Shown in pieces: positions 54,159-62,848 of a DNA stretch of 64,000 nucleotides (the stretch's first letter is position 1; each line of letters starts with the position of its first letter). Location of the stretch: contig NZ_OY782770.1 in the NCBI RefSeq assembly GCF_963678245.1, positions 620,001 through 684,000 on the forward strand, written 5' to 3'. The DNA comes from an uncultured Sunxiuqinia sp. GTDB taxonomy: Bacteria > Bacteroidota > Bacteroidia > Bacteroidales > Prolixibacteraceae. The notes below the pieces were generated by a model. The model made no database searches. It saw only the letters and a list, made by a program, of their open reading frames with translations, and had not been told where the DNA came from. Position numbers and translations under genes: made by a program.

Positions 54159-56783
54159 TTAACCTACAAATGATTCTGCTTTGGCAATCGCTGCTTCAAG
54201 TCCGGCAACATCCTTACCTCCTGCTGTCGCATAAAATGGTTGACCGCCACCGCCGCCTTTCATTTCTTTAGCAGCTTCGCGAACAATCTGCCCAGCATTT
54301 AAACCTTTTCCTTTCACCAGATTGTCAGCAATCATAATGCTCAAACTTGGTTTTCCTTTTATTTCAGCTCCTAACACCAGGAAAAGATTATCAACTTCGC
54401 CTTTCAACTGGAACGCTAAATCTTTAATGGCTTGCGGCGAATCTAAATTGACCTTAGCCGCAATAACATTTACCCCGTCAAGTGACTTAATGTTTTTCCT
54501 CAATTCATCTTTCACTCCAGCTGCAGCTTGCTTCTCAGATGCCTCCAATTGCTTTTTCAGCGCTGCATTTTCGTGCATCAAATCATTAACTGATTTCGTT
54601 AGGTTTTTGGTGTTATTGAACAAGCCCCGTAATTCAAGAAGCTCATCCATATTTTTATTAATGTAGCTTTCTGCTTTATCAGCTGTAATTGCCTCAATAC
54701 GACGAACACCGGCAGAAATAGCACTTTCGGAAGTAATCACAAAATAGCCAATTTGCCCGGTTTTCGGAACGTGTGTTCCGCCACAAAGCTCCACTGAGTC
54801 GCCAAACTTAATTACCCGTACATTGTCGCCATATTTTTCACCAAACAAAGCAATGGCACCCATTTTCTGAGCTTCAGCAAAAGGCACATCCTGCTTTTCT
54901 TCTTGCTCATAGTTTTGACGAATCAGCTCATTTACACGAGCCTGAATTTTATCCAGTTGTTCCTTGCTTACTTTCTGAAAATGCGAGAAGTCAAATCGTA
55001 AGTAATCCGCATTAACCAACGACCCTTTTTGCTCAACATGCGTCCCCAGTACTTCCCGTAAAGCTTGATCGAGCAAATGCGTTGCCGTGTGGTTATTTGC
55101 AGTCAGCTTACGTTTCTGATTACTGACAATTGCTTTAAAAGTTGCTTTGGGATCAGATGGTAATTCCTTTGCAATATGAACCGTCAGGTTATTTTCCTTT
55201 TGTGTGTCGATGATGCTTGTTTTAGCACCGTTAGCTTCGATATAACCGATGTCTCCTGCCTGACCTCCGGACTCACCATAAAATGGTGTTTGGTCGAAAA
55301 CCAGATGATAAAACTCCTTATCTTTTTGTTTCACTTTCCGATAATGGGCGATTTGAATATCTGCTTCAAGTGTTGTGTAACCCAGAAACTTCACTTCATC
55401 AATTTTCTTTAATTCTACCCAATCGCTGGTTTCCTGAGCCGCAGCGTTTCGCGAGCGATCTTTCTGCTTTTTCATTTCCGCCTCAAACTCAACACGATTA
55501 ACCGACAAACCATTCTCACGTAAGATCAGCTCCGTTAAATCCAATGGGAATCCGAATGTATCGTAAAGTTCAAAAGCGCTTTTGCCTGACACAATCGAAA
55601 GCTTTTCTTTTTTAGTCTTACCCATCACATCATCCAGCAGTCGAATTCCGGTTTCAAGGGTACGCAAAAAGCTTTCTTCTTCCTCTTTAATTACTTTCTC
55701 TATCAACTCCTGCTGCGACTGTAACTCAGGAAATGCTTCTCCCATATTCTCTTTCAATGCTTTAACCAGCTTATGAATAAAAGCCTCGCGGAAATTTAGG
55801 AAAGTATAACCATAACGCACCGCACGACGCAAAATTCGGCGAATCACATACCCGGCTTTATTGTTTGAAGGCAACTGTCCGTCAGCAATAGCAAACGCAA
55901 TAGCTCTCAAGTGGTCAGCAATTACGCGCATGGCAATATCTTCCTTCTCACTTTCGCCATACTTTTCGCCACAAAGCTCAGCCAGCTTGCTAATTACCGT
56001 TTGAAAAACATCGGTGTCGTAGTTCGACTTTTTATTTTGCAGTACCATACACAAACGCTCAAAGCCCATTCCGGTGTCCACGTGTTTTGCCGGCAACTCT
56101 TCCAGACTGCCATTGGCTCTCCGGTTAAACTGAATGAATACCAGGTTCCAAATTTCAATCACCAACGGATGATCTTTATTCACCAAGTCAGCGCCGGGCA
56201 CTGTTGACCGTTCCTGGTCATCCCGCAAATCCACATGAAGTTCAGAACAAGGGCCACAAGGACCGGTGTCGCCCATTTCCCAAAAGTTATCCTTCTTATT
56301 TCCGTTCAAAACATGATGAGCAGGTAAATGTTGTAACCAAAGATGCTTGGCTTCTTCATCCAGCCCTAACTTATCATCAGCACTACCCTCGAAAACAGTC
56401 GCATACATCCGGTCAGGATGAATCCCCATTTTGTCGTGCAAAAATTCCCAAGCCCAGTTGATCGCATCTTCCTTAAAATAGTCGCCAAACGACCAATTTC
56501 CGAGCATCTCAAACATGGTATGGTGGTAAGTATCATGTCCCACCTCTTCCAAATCGTTATGCTTACCGGAAACCCGCAGGCATTTTTGGGTATCGGCTAC
56601 CCGCACTGATTTCGCCGGCTGATTGCCCAGAAAAATATCTTTGAATTGGTTCATCCCGGCATTGGTAAACATGAGTGTTGGATCATTTTTTACCACCATT
56701 GGGGCTGAATCGACTATGGTATGTTGCTTTGAAATAAAAAAGTCCAGAAAGGCCTTTCTGATCGCTTTGGAATTCATCTCCAT
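54159..56783 (-). CDS. alaS: Alanyl-tRNA synthetase
   Basis: The 874-residue class II synthetase charges tRNA-Ala. The catalytic domain includes [20 protein letters not shown] and [20 protein letters not shown] near the N-terminus, and [20 protein letters not shown]. The editing domain has the zinc motifs [13 protein letters not shown] (HxxxH) and [18 protein letters not shown] (CxxxH). The C-terminal domain, with [20 protein letters not shown], is complete. The length is standard. Either ATG (56783 or 56777) could be used. It is monocistronic and divergent from the M23 peptidase gene. Confidence 0.98.
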   Translation of the reverse strand: MEMNSKAIRKAFLDFFISKQHTIVDSAPMVVKNDPTLMFTNAGMNQFKDIFLGNQPAKSVRVADTQKCLRVSGKHNDLEEVGHDTYHHTMFEMLGNWSFGDYFKEDAINWAWEFLHDKMGIHPDRMYATVFEGSADDKLGLDEEAKHLWLQHLPAHHVLNGNKKDNFWEMGDTGPCGPCSELHVDLRDDQERSTVPGADLVNKDHPLVIEIWNLVFIQFNRRANGSLEELPAKHVDTGMGFERLCMVLQNKKSNYDTDVFQTVISKLAELCGEKYGESEKEDIAMRVIADHLRAIAFAIADGQLPSNNKAGYVIRRILRRAVRYGYTFLNFREAFIHKLVKALKENMGEAFPELQSQQELIEKVIKEEEESFLRTLETGIRLLDDVMGKTKKEKLSIVSGKSAFELYDTFGFPLDLTELILRENGLSVNRVEFEAEMKKQKDRSRNAAAQETSDWVELKKIDEVKFLGYTTLEADIQIAHYRKVKQKDKEFYHLVFDQTPFYGESGGQAGDIGYIEANGAKTSIIDTQKENNLTVHIAKELPSDPKATFKAIVSNQKRKLTANNHTATHLLDQALREVLGTHVEQKGSLVNADYLRFDFSHFQKVSKEQLDKIQARVNELIRQNYEQEEKQDVPFAEAQKMGAIALFGEKYGDNVRVIKFGDSVELCGGTHVPKTGQIGYFVITSESAISAGVRRIEAITADKAESYINKNMDELLELRGLFNNTKNLTKSVNDLMHENAALKKQLEASEKQAAAGVKDELRKNIKSLDGVNVIAAKVNLDSPQAIKDLAFQLKGEVDNLFLVLGAEIKGKPSLSIMIADNLVKGKGLNAGQIVREAAKEMKGGGGGQPFYATAGGKDVAGLEAAIAKAESFVG

Positions 56784-56901
56784 CGTTCGTTAATACGTTT
56801 AAAATTTGTTAAAAAGTGCTTCACAGCGCAATGATCAAACTAATTAAACCAATAATTCAATTACTTTTGCATTGAGTAGTTAATCTACCTGATTTTAAAG
56901 T

Positions 56902-56932
56902 CTTGCAAAGTTAGATTAATTACTTAAATTTG
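56902..56932 (+). promoter_or_regulatory. Bacteroidota-type promoter for the M23 peptidase operon
   Basis: CTTG (56902-56905) and TAAATTTG (56925-56932) have exactly 19 bp between TTG and the -7 box, matching TTTG-N19-TAnnTTTG with one base changed at -33. The leader before the ATG at 56963 is about 24 bases. This is the clearest promoter in the window. Confidence 0.6.
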
Positions 56933-56962
56933 TTATACTTCAGAAAAAGAAATTGGTTTTTT

Positions 56963-57934
56963 ATGGCAAAAGTTAAGTATAAATTCAACCCCGAAACCCT
57001 CAGTTACGATAAGGTTGAACGCAACTTAAAATCTAAAGTCAACCGCTTTTTATTGTTATTCGCCGCCAGCTTGGTTATGAGTATTATTTTGGTTGTTGTT
57101 TTTCTTCAATTTTACGAAACACCTAAAATGCGGAACTTGAAGCAGGAAAACCGAAGGCTACTCATGCAATACGAATTTATGTACAAGAATCTGGAAAGCA
57201 TTGAAGATGTTCTTGCAGATATTCAGCAACGAGATGACAATTTGTATCGTGTTGTATTTGAAGCTGATCCTATACCAAACTCGATCAGAAAAGCAGGGTT
57301 TGGTGGAGTAAATAAGTATGCAAAGCTGGAAAGTCTGGACAATTCTGAACTGGTGATTAACACAGCCCGGAAGCTTGATGTAATAGCAAAAGAAGCCTAC
57401 ATTCAATCCAAATCATACGATGAAGTTTTAAAGCTGGCCCTGGATAAAGAAGTAATGCTATCGAGTATTCCGGCCATCATGCCGGTGGCCAATAAAGATA
57501 TGAAACGAACTGCGTCGGGCTGGGGATTTCGCATTCACCCGATATATAAAATTCGCCGTTTTCACTACGGAATGGACTTTACCGCACCAATTGGCACCGA
57601 AGTTTATGCGACGGGTGACGGAATTGTAAAAGAGGTAAAAAGATCTCATACCGGTTTTGGACAGTGGATTGTGATCGACCATGGATTTGGTTACGAAACC
57701 CTGTATGGTCATTTAAATGAGTTCAATGTGAAAAGAGGCCAAAAAGTGAAGCGCGGAAATGTCATTGGTTACGTAGGAAGTAAGGGAACCTCTTCTGGAC
57801 CGCACCTGCATTACGAAGTACACAAAAACGGCAAAGCAGTGAATCCGCAATACTACTACTTTAAAGACCTGACACCACAAGAATACGAAAAGATGATCGC
57901 GATTTCGTCAAACATGGGCCAATCGTACGACTAA
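56963..57934 (+). CDS. Membrane-anchored M23 (LytM-type) peptidase
   Basis: The 323-residue protein is anchored by one transmembrane helix (about 28-50) with a coiled-coil segment after it (KMRNLKQENRRLLMQYEFMY). The C-terminal LytM domain has HYGMDFTAP starting with His201 and the active HLHYEVHKNGKAVNP with His281 and His283, so the zinc site (HxxxD and HxH) is intact. It likely cuts peptidoglycan cross-bridges in the periplasm. The ATG at 56963 is preferred over a TTG at 56930. It is followed 12 bp later by a MerR-type gene. Confidence 0.93.
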   Translation: MAKVKYKFNPETLSYDKVERNLKSKVNRFLLLFAASLVMSIILVVVFLQFYETPKMRNLKQENRRLLMQYEFMYKNLESIEDVLADIQQRDDNLYRVVFEADPIPNSIRKAGFGGVNKYAKLESLDNSELVINTARKLDVIAKEAYIQSKSYDEVLKLALDKEVMLSSIPAIMPVANKDMKRTASGWGFRIHPIYKIRRFHYGMDFTAPIGTEVYATGDGIVKEVKRSHTGFGQWIVIDHGFGYETLYGHLNEFNVKRGQKVKRGNVIGYVGSKGTSSGPHLHYEVHKNGKAVNPQYYYFKDLTPQEYEKMIAISSNMGQSYD

Positions 57935-57946
57935 CCTATTAAAAGT

Positions 57947-58285
57947 GTGCCATACAAAAAGCCCAAAATAGAAAAAGTCTTTTATCCCATTGGCGAAGTG
58001 GCAGAGATGTTTCAGGTCAACAAATCAAAAATTCGCTATTGGGAAAATGAATTTGACATTCTAAAACCTCAAAAAAACAAAAAAGGCAACCGCCTGTTTA
58101 CCAAGGAAGATATAGAAAACATAAAGTTAATCAATCATTTGACCAACGAACGAGGATTAACCATTAAAGGTGCTAAGCAAAAATTAAAAGACAATAAAGA
58201 AGATACGTTAAAGAAGCACGAATTGGTGGACCGATTGCAAACCATTAAGCAAATGCTAATCGACATCAAAGATAAGATGGGATAA
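57947..58285 (+). CDS. MerR-family transcriptional regulator
   Basis: This short protein (112 residues) has the MerR winged helix (FYPIGEVAEMFQVNKSKIRY, then WENEFDILKPQKNKKGNRLF) and a short coiled coil (LVDRLQTIKQMLIDIKDKMG). The effector domain of classical MerR is absent. The start is a GTG at 57947, since no ATG is found before the motif. It follows the M23 peptidase gene after 12 bp and precedes Nif3. Small MerR-like proteins in Bacteroidota commonly share this location, as I remember. Confidence 0.85.
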   Translation: MPYKKPKIEKVFYPIGEVAEMFQVNKSKIRYWENEFDILKPQKNKKGNRLFTKEDIENIKLINHLTNERGLTIKGAKQKLKDNKEDTLKKHELVDRLQTIKQMLIDIKDKMG

Positions 58286-58351
58286 GAATTGGCAGAGAGA
58301 TGGTAGTTGATGAAATTTAAAATTTTGAACTCGAAATTCGAAACTGAGCAA

Positions 58352-59449
58352 ATGAAATTAAGCGAAATTACAACATACCTCGAGTCGATTGCCCCATTGG
58401 CTTATCAAGAATCATACGATAATGCCGGACTATTGGTAGGTGATCCCCAAAAAGAAATCAACCAGACGCTAATAACACTGGATGTTACCGAAGCCATTTT
58501 GGACGAGGCCATCGAAACAAAAAGCGATTTGATTGTCGCCCATCATCCGATCATCTTTGGTGGATTGAAAAAAATAACCGGTAAAAATGAGGTTGAGCGA
58601 TGCGTAATTAAAGCAATTAAAAACGACATTGCCATCTATGCTTCTCATACCAATTTGGACAGCGTACTCGGTGGCGTTAACAGTAAAATATGCGAAAAAC
58701 TGGGGCTCGAGAATATTCAGATTTTAGCTCCCGTTTCCGGCCAACTTAAAAAGCTGGTCACCTTTATTCCGTTTGACCATGCTGCAAATGTGCAACAGGC
58801 AATCTTTAAGGTAGGTGCGGGACATATAGGAAATTACGATTCCTGCGCTTACTCAATCCCCGGCAAAGGGAGTTTTCGGGGAGACGAAAAAACCAAACCA
58901 TTTGTGGGAGAACCCGGAGAAATTCATTACGAAAATGAAATTCGTTTTGAAACAGTCTTCCCGGCGCATATCCAAGGGCAAGTGATCCGTGCATTAATTG
59001 AGGCTCACCCCTACGAGGAAGTCGCTTATGATATTTACTCGCTGGATAATGAAAACCCGCAAGTTGGGATTGGCATGATCGGGGAACTTACAGCACCAAT
59101 TGAAGAGAAGAAATTTTTGCAACAAACAAAAAAAATATTTGGACCCGGCGCGGTAAAACACAGTCCGTTGATCGGGAAAAAAGTTAAAAAAGTAGCCGTT
59201 TGTGGGGGATCAGGTAGCTTTTTAATTCGTCAGGCCATTAACTCCAAAGCAGATATATTTGTTACCGGAGACCTGAAATATCATCAGTTCTTTGAGGCTG
59301 ACGGCAAAATTGTACTAGCTGACATCGGTCATTTTGAAAGTGAGCAATTCACTAAAGAAGTTTTTTATGAATTACTTACAAAAAAATTCCCTAAATTTGC
59401 AGTCCGTTTATCGGAGGTAAATACCAACCCGGTAAATTATCTGGTTTAA
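58352..59449 (+). CDS. Nif3-like dinuclear metal-centre protein
   Basis: The 365-residue protein belongs to the Nif3/YqfO family. The metal-binding His are in LIVAHHPIIFGGLKKITG and in C-terminal VLADIGHFESEQFTKEVFYE. A YqfO-type insertion of about 100 residues (NVQQAIFKVGAGHIGNYDSC) lies between the two halves and marks the long form of the family. The start is an ATG at 58352 (MKLSEITTYLESIAPLAYQE); an upstream TTG at 58307 is less likely. The neighbouring zinc-ribbon gene 24 bp downstream is often beside Nif3 homologues. Confidence 0.93.
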   Translation: MKLSEITTYLESIAPLAYQESYDNAGLLVGDPQKEINQTLITLDVTEAILDEAIETKSDLIVAHHPIIFGGLKKITGKNEVERCVIKAIKNDIAIYASHTNLDSVLGGVNSKICEKLGLENIQILAPVSGQLKKLVTFIPFDHAANVQQAIFKVGAGHIGNYDSCAYSIPGKGSFRGDEKTKPFVGEPGEIHYENEIRFETVFPAHIQGQVIRALIEAHPYEEVAYDIYSLDNENPQVGIGMIGELTAPIEEKKFLQQTKKIFGPGAVKHSPLIGKKVKKVAVCGGSGSFLIRQAINSKADIFVTGDLKYHQFFEADGKIVLADIGHFESEQFTKEVFYELLTKKFPKFAVRLSEVNTNPVNYLV

Positions 59450-59473
59450 AAAGAAAATTAGAGCATTCAAAAT

Positions 59474-60253
59474 ATGAATACACAGCATCAAGAAGACAAA
59501 TCAGTTCCAATTAGCGAGAAGCTAAAAGCACTTTACGAGTTACAAACTGTTGTTTCTGACATTGACAAAATTAAAACCCTTCGAGGTGAGCTTCCTTTGG
59601 AGGTTCAAGATTTGGAGGATGACATTGCCGGATTGACAACTCGTGTGGGTAATTACAGCGATGACATAAAAACGCTGGAAACATCAATTGCCAACCGTAA
59701 AGCTGCCATCAAGGAATCGGAAGCTTTAATTGCCAAGTATACCGAACAACAAAATAATGTTCGCAACAATCGCGAGTACGACTCTTTGAGCAAGGAAATT
59801 GAATTCCAAAAACTGGAAATTGAGCTTTCAGATAAGAGAATCAAAGAATTTACAGCTGATTTAGCTACAAAAAAAGAAGCGGTTGATTCTTCTAAAACTC
59901 AGTTAGCAGAGCGTCAGGAAGACCTTCAACGCAAAAAAAGAGAATTAGAAGAAATTACAGCTGAAACGAAAATTGAAGAAGAAAAGCTAAAAAATAAAGC
60001 AGAAAAAATTGAAGGCATCATTGAGCCTCGTTTACTAACCGCTTTTAAACGTATCCGCAAAAATGCCCGTAATGGACTGTCAGTAGTTACCGTACAGCGT
60101 GATGCTTGTGGTGGTTGTTTTGCGAAAATTCCACCGCAACGTCAGATGGATATTGCCAACCGTAAAAAAATTATTGTTTGTGAATACTGCGGACGTATTT
60201 TGGTTGACAAAGACATCCTTGAACCAGAACAACTAAGTGAAGAAAACAAATAA
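59474..60253 (+). CDS. C4-type zinc-ribbon coiled-coil protein
   Basis: The 259-residue protein is a long coiled coil (residues about 20-190) followed by a C-terminal zinc ribbon, RDACGGCFAKIPPQRQ and IIVCEYCGRILVDKDI, with two CxxC pairs. This matches the zf-RING_7/C4-type family; related proteins of Bacteroidetes have been linked to ribosome or RNA processing, which is uncertain. It follows nif3 after 24 bp and is the last gene of the M23-MerR-Nif3 operon, before a strong terminator. Confidence 0.88.
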   Translation: MNTQHQEDKSVPISEKLKALYELQTVVSDIDKIKTLRGELPLEVQDLEDDIAGLTTRVGNYSDDIKTLETSIANRKAAIKESEALIAKYTEQQNNVRNNREYDSLSKEIEFQKLEIELSDKRIKEFTADLATKKEAVDSSKTQLAERQEDLQRKKRELEEITAETKIEEEKLKNKAEKIEGIIEPRLLTAFKRIRKNARNGLSVVTVQRDACGGCFAKIPPQRQMDIANRKKIIVCEYCGRILVDKDILEPEQLSEENK

Positions 60254-60279
60254 GCCAATCGCTTATTCAACGATACTAT

Positions 60280-60312
60280 AAAACCTTTAGATTGATTTCT
60301 AAAGGTTTTTTA
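60280..60312 (+). terminator. Terminator of the M23-MerR-Nif3-zinc-ribbon operon
   Basis: A perfect 12-bp stem, AAAACCTTTAGA (60280-60291) and TCTAAAGGTTTT (60298-60309), with a 6-base loop, is followed by more T on the plus strand. Confidence 0.9.
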
Positions 60313-60435
60313 TGTCATGTTTATTGATCGGATGGCTTAAAGTCACCTATCAATTTAACTCAAATCCGAGTGTTGTTGGTTCCATTCCTCGACATGTTCG
60401 ACCATCAGCAGATCCCGATCCGCTGTATCCCAAAC

Positions 60436-60469
60436 AAAAATCCTATCTTTTCGAAAAAGTAGGATTTTT
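60436..60469 (-). terminator. Bidirectional-type terminator of the LemA-TPM operon
   Basis: AAAAATCCTA (60436-60445) and TAGGATTTTT (60460-60469) form a perfect stem with T-rich flanks on both strands. It lies 36 bp past the TPM stop on the minus strand. Confidence 0.75.
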
Positions 60470-60505
60470 ATCAAGGGAAAATATCTTATTGCTTCGAGCG
60501 AGCGT

Positions 60506-61312
60506 CTACCAACTTCCACCGGCACCGCCGCCGCCGAAGCCACCGCCGCCAAATCCGCCGAAGCCACCGCCGCCAAAGCTGCCGCCGCCACTGGAGAAAT
60601 TACCAAACGAGCCGCCATGACTACGACCAGAGCCCATCATACCACCCATTAATAACCAAAAAGGCAAACTACTACCACGACTGGTCGCACCGTAATATCG
60701 CTTTCGTCCGCGAAGAATTGGAACCACAAAAAAGAAGATCACAAAGAGGAAGATAATAACGCCCAGGCCTCCGCCACCTCCACTACTGGCTTTTTCATGG
60801 TATTCAGCTGCTGAAAATTCGCCTTTAGCTAATGATTTGATCACTTGTGTTCCGGCATGCAACCCACCATAAACATCACCTTGTTTAAAGTGCGGAATCA
60901 TTTCATAATCGACAATGTCGCGATTAGCGACAGCATCCGGAATAGCTCCTTCCAGCCCATATCCTACGGCTACAAACACCTGCCCTTTCGAATCGCTGGT
61001 CTTGGGTTTAAACAGCACCACTACTCCATTGCCTTTGTCCTTTTGTCCAACTCCCCACTCTTCTCCTAATCGAAAAGCAAATTCTGACGCCGGATAGCCC
61101 CCCAGATCAGGAACGGTTACAATCGCGATTTGGTTAGAAGTTTCGCGAGCAAATTGCTCCAACTCCATCTCCAATTGTTGCTCCTGCCCATTAGAAAGCA
61201 CGTCGGCCATATCGTTGACCAACTGAGGAGGATTGGGTCGCTCAGGAATATCCTGCGCGAAAGAACTCAGAGAAATAAAAAGTGCTAGTATTATTGTGAT
61301 TTTTTTTAACAT
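60506..61312 (-). CDS. TPM domain membrane protein (YgcG-like)
   Basis: The 268-residue protein has a signal peptide (MLKKITIILALFISLSSFAQ) and a TPM phosphatase-like domain (residues about 28-160) with ADVLSNGQEQQLEMELEQFA and QIAIVTVPDLGGYPASEF. A transmembrane segment (about 185-205) follows, then a Gly-rich C-terminus with GGGGFGGFGGGGFGGG repeats that ends GAGGSW. TPM proteins of this kind are found with LemA in many bacteria. It ends the operon; the 6-bp gap to the other TPM gene implies co-transcription. The function is unclear. Confidence 0.9.
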   Translation of the reverse strand: MLKKITIILALFISLSSFAQDIPERPNPPQLVNDMADVLSNGQEQQLEMELEQFARETSNQIAIVTVPDLGGYPASEFAFRLGEEWGVGQKDKGNGVVVLFKPKTSDSKGQVFVAVGYGLEGAIPDAVANRDIVDYEMIPHFKQGDVYGGLHAGTQVIKSLAKGEFSAAEYHEKASSGGGGGLGVIIFLFVIFFFVVPILRGRKRYYGATSRGSSLPFWLLMGGMMGSGRSHGGSFGNFSSGGGSFGGGGFGGFGGGGFGGGGAGGSW

Positions 61313-61318
61313 ACTGCT

Positions 61319-61759
61319 TTATTTTTTTCCAAATGAAATTTCATCGGACAATTCGTTAACATCATCTGTTTGGTGAGGGAAATTCGACTTGAGTTGTTCG
61401 CCAGCCATTAAAATACCTTCGGCTAAACCAGCTGTATACAGCCCTTCCTTAAATTTTGAAAGCATATGTGCTTTGATCTTTTCCCAAAAGTCGCCAGGAA
61501 CTATAGCATTAAGTCCTGCATCGCCCAAAATGGCAAACTTCTGATCACTCACAGCCAGATAAAATAAAACACCATTTCGTAGCTCTGTTTTATGCATCTC
61601 CAGCTTTTCAAACCAATAGGCGGCCCGATCGAGCACATCTTCAGGACATTTTCTCTCCACATGTAGACGAATTTCACCAGAGGTATTTAACTCCGCTTTT
61701 TTGATCGCATCGGTGATCTGTTTCTTTTCTTCTTCGGTAAAAAATGATTGTGCTGACAT
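61319..61759 (-). CDS. TPM domain protein, second copy
   Basis: The 146-residue product has only the TPM domain: FFTEEEKKQITDAIKKAELN, then TSGEIRLHVERKCPEDVLDR, and LAVSDQKFAILGDAGLNAIV. There is no clear signal or transmembrane segment, so it seems cytosolic, unlike its neighbour. The ATG at 61759 is chosen instead of one at 61786 that overlaps the lemA end, and a GGA-rich stretch precedes it. It lies between lemA and the membrane TPM gene. Confidence 0.85.
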   Translation of the reverse strand: MSAQSFFTEEEKKQITDAIKKAELNTSGEIRLHVERKCPEDVLDRAAYWFEKLEMHKTELRNGVLFYLAVSDQKFAILGDAGLNAIVPGDFWEKIKAHMLSKFKEGLYTAGLAEGILMAGEQLKSNFPHQTDDVNELSDEISFGKK

Positions 61760-61778
61760 CGGTTTTCCTTTTTTAATT

Positions 61779-62372
61779 TTATTCAAAACTTACCTCTGGA
61801 GCTTTTTCGGCACCCTGCTCTGCTTCAAAATAAGCTTTCTTTTCGAAGCCGAACATATTAGCATAAATATTTTTTGGAAACGAACGAATGTAGGTATTAA
61901 ACGAGCGGGCACTCTCATTAAATTTCCTGCGCTCGACAGCAATACGATTTTCCGTTCCTTCCAGCTGAGCCTGTAAATCCAGAAAATTTTGATTCGCTTT
62001 CAAATCAGGGTAGCGCTCAACAACCACCATCAATCGACTTAAGGCCGAGCTCAAACCCGATTGTGCCTGTTGAAACTGCTGCAAGCTTTGTTCATTCAGG
62101 TTTTCAGGATTCACATTTACCGAGGTTGCTTTCGAACGGGCTTCAATTACCGATTCCAATGTCTCCCTTTCGTGGGATGCATAACCCTTTACTGTATTCA
62201 CCAAGTTTGGAATCAGGTCAGCACGCCGTTGGTACACGTTTTCTACCTGAGCCCAGGCAGCGTTAACCGATTCATCTTTTGTTACCATTGTATTGTAAGT
62301 CCCTTTAAAGGAAGAGTAAATAATCAAAATAACTACAGCAATAACTGCTAGAACAATCCAAGTTTTCTTCAT
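61779..62372 (-). CDS. lemA: LemA-family protein
   Basis: The 197-residue protein has an N-terminal transmembrane segment (residues about 5-22) and a four-helix bundle. The family signature is VNAAWAQVENVYQRRADLIP and NLVNTVKGYASHERETLESV; VVERYPDLKANQNFLDLQAQ and RKFNESARSFNTYIRSFPKN also fit. LemA with TPM-type proteins forms a widespread membrane module of poorly known function. It is the first gene of the LemA-TPM-TPM operon. Confidence 0.95.
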   Translation of the reverse strand: MKKTWIVLAVIAVVILIIYSSFKGTYNTMVTKDESVNAAWAQVENVYQRRADLIPNLVNTVKGYASHERETLESVIEARSKATSVNVNPENLNEQSLQQFQQAQSGLSSALSRLMVVVERYPDLKANQNFLDLQAQLEGTENRIAVERRKFNESARSFNTYIRSFPKNIYANMFGFEKKAYFEAEQGAEKAPEVSFE

Positions 62373-62848
62373 GTGTTTATATTTTTTATTTTAAGTTCGT
62401 ACAATTTCCGTATTTCTCTTTAGTACCTCCTTGTAGTGGAGCAAAGTATGGATTTTCCAAATGATCGTCCTCCTGTGTGAGTAAAATTTTGATCATGGTT
62501 CTCATCGTTCTGAAAATTTAATGTTTCACAAATTTGATAAAATAGGTCAAAGATCGCTTCCCATTATCGGGGAATGTCACCTTTTTGTCGTTAGGCTTGT
62601 TCTTTCAAATGGTGAACCAAAAATAAATGCTTTGGCAGAAATGAATAAAAAGAGCTGTCCCGGGAGCCATAGAAAAGTGAAGCTCAGCCCCAAACAAGAA
62701 CCAAATACATACATAACAACACGTTATAAAAAAAAGATACCACTGACCTATATTTTGGATAACAAAATTCTGTTTCATACCGAGCAATCAGATTATGCCA
62801 TTTTGGCATCGAAGCCTATCGAGAATAAATATCGTTTTAAGACTGAGG
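62373..62848. other. 476-bp stretch without a firm gene
   Basis: A plus-strand open frame of 116 codons (62521-62871) runs into the convergent kinase gene by 23 bp. Its product (MFHKFDKIGQRSLPIIGECH ... ENKYRFKTEATDISSK) shows no recognised motif. I treat it as doubtful. No RNA gene or repeat was recognised. Confidence 0.5.

Noticed and set aside
60312-60620. Plus-strand Pro-rich frame over the TPM Gly-rich tail
   Set aside because: The Pro repeat is the antisense of Gly codons in the TPM gene.
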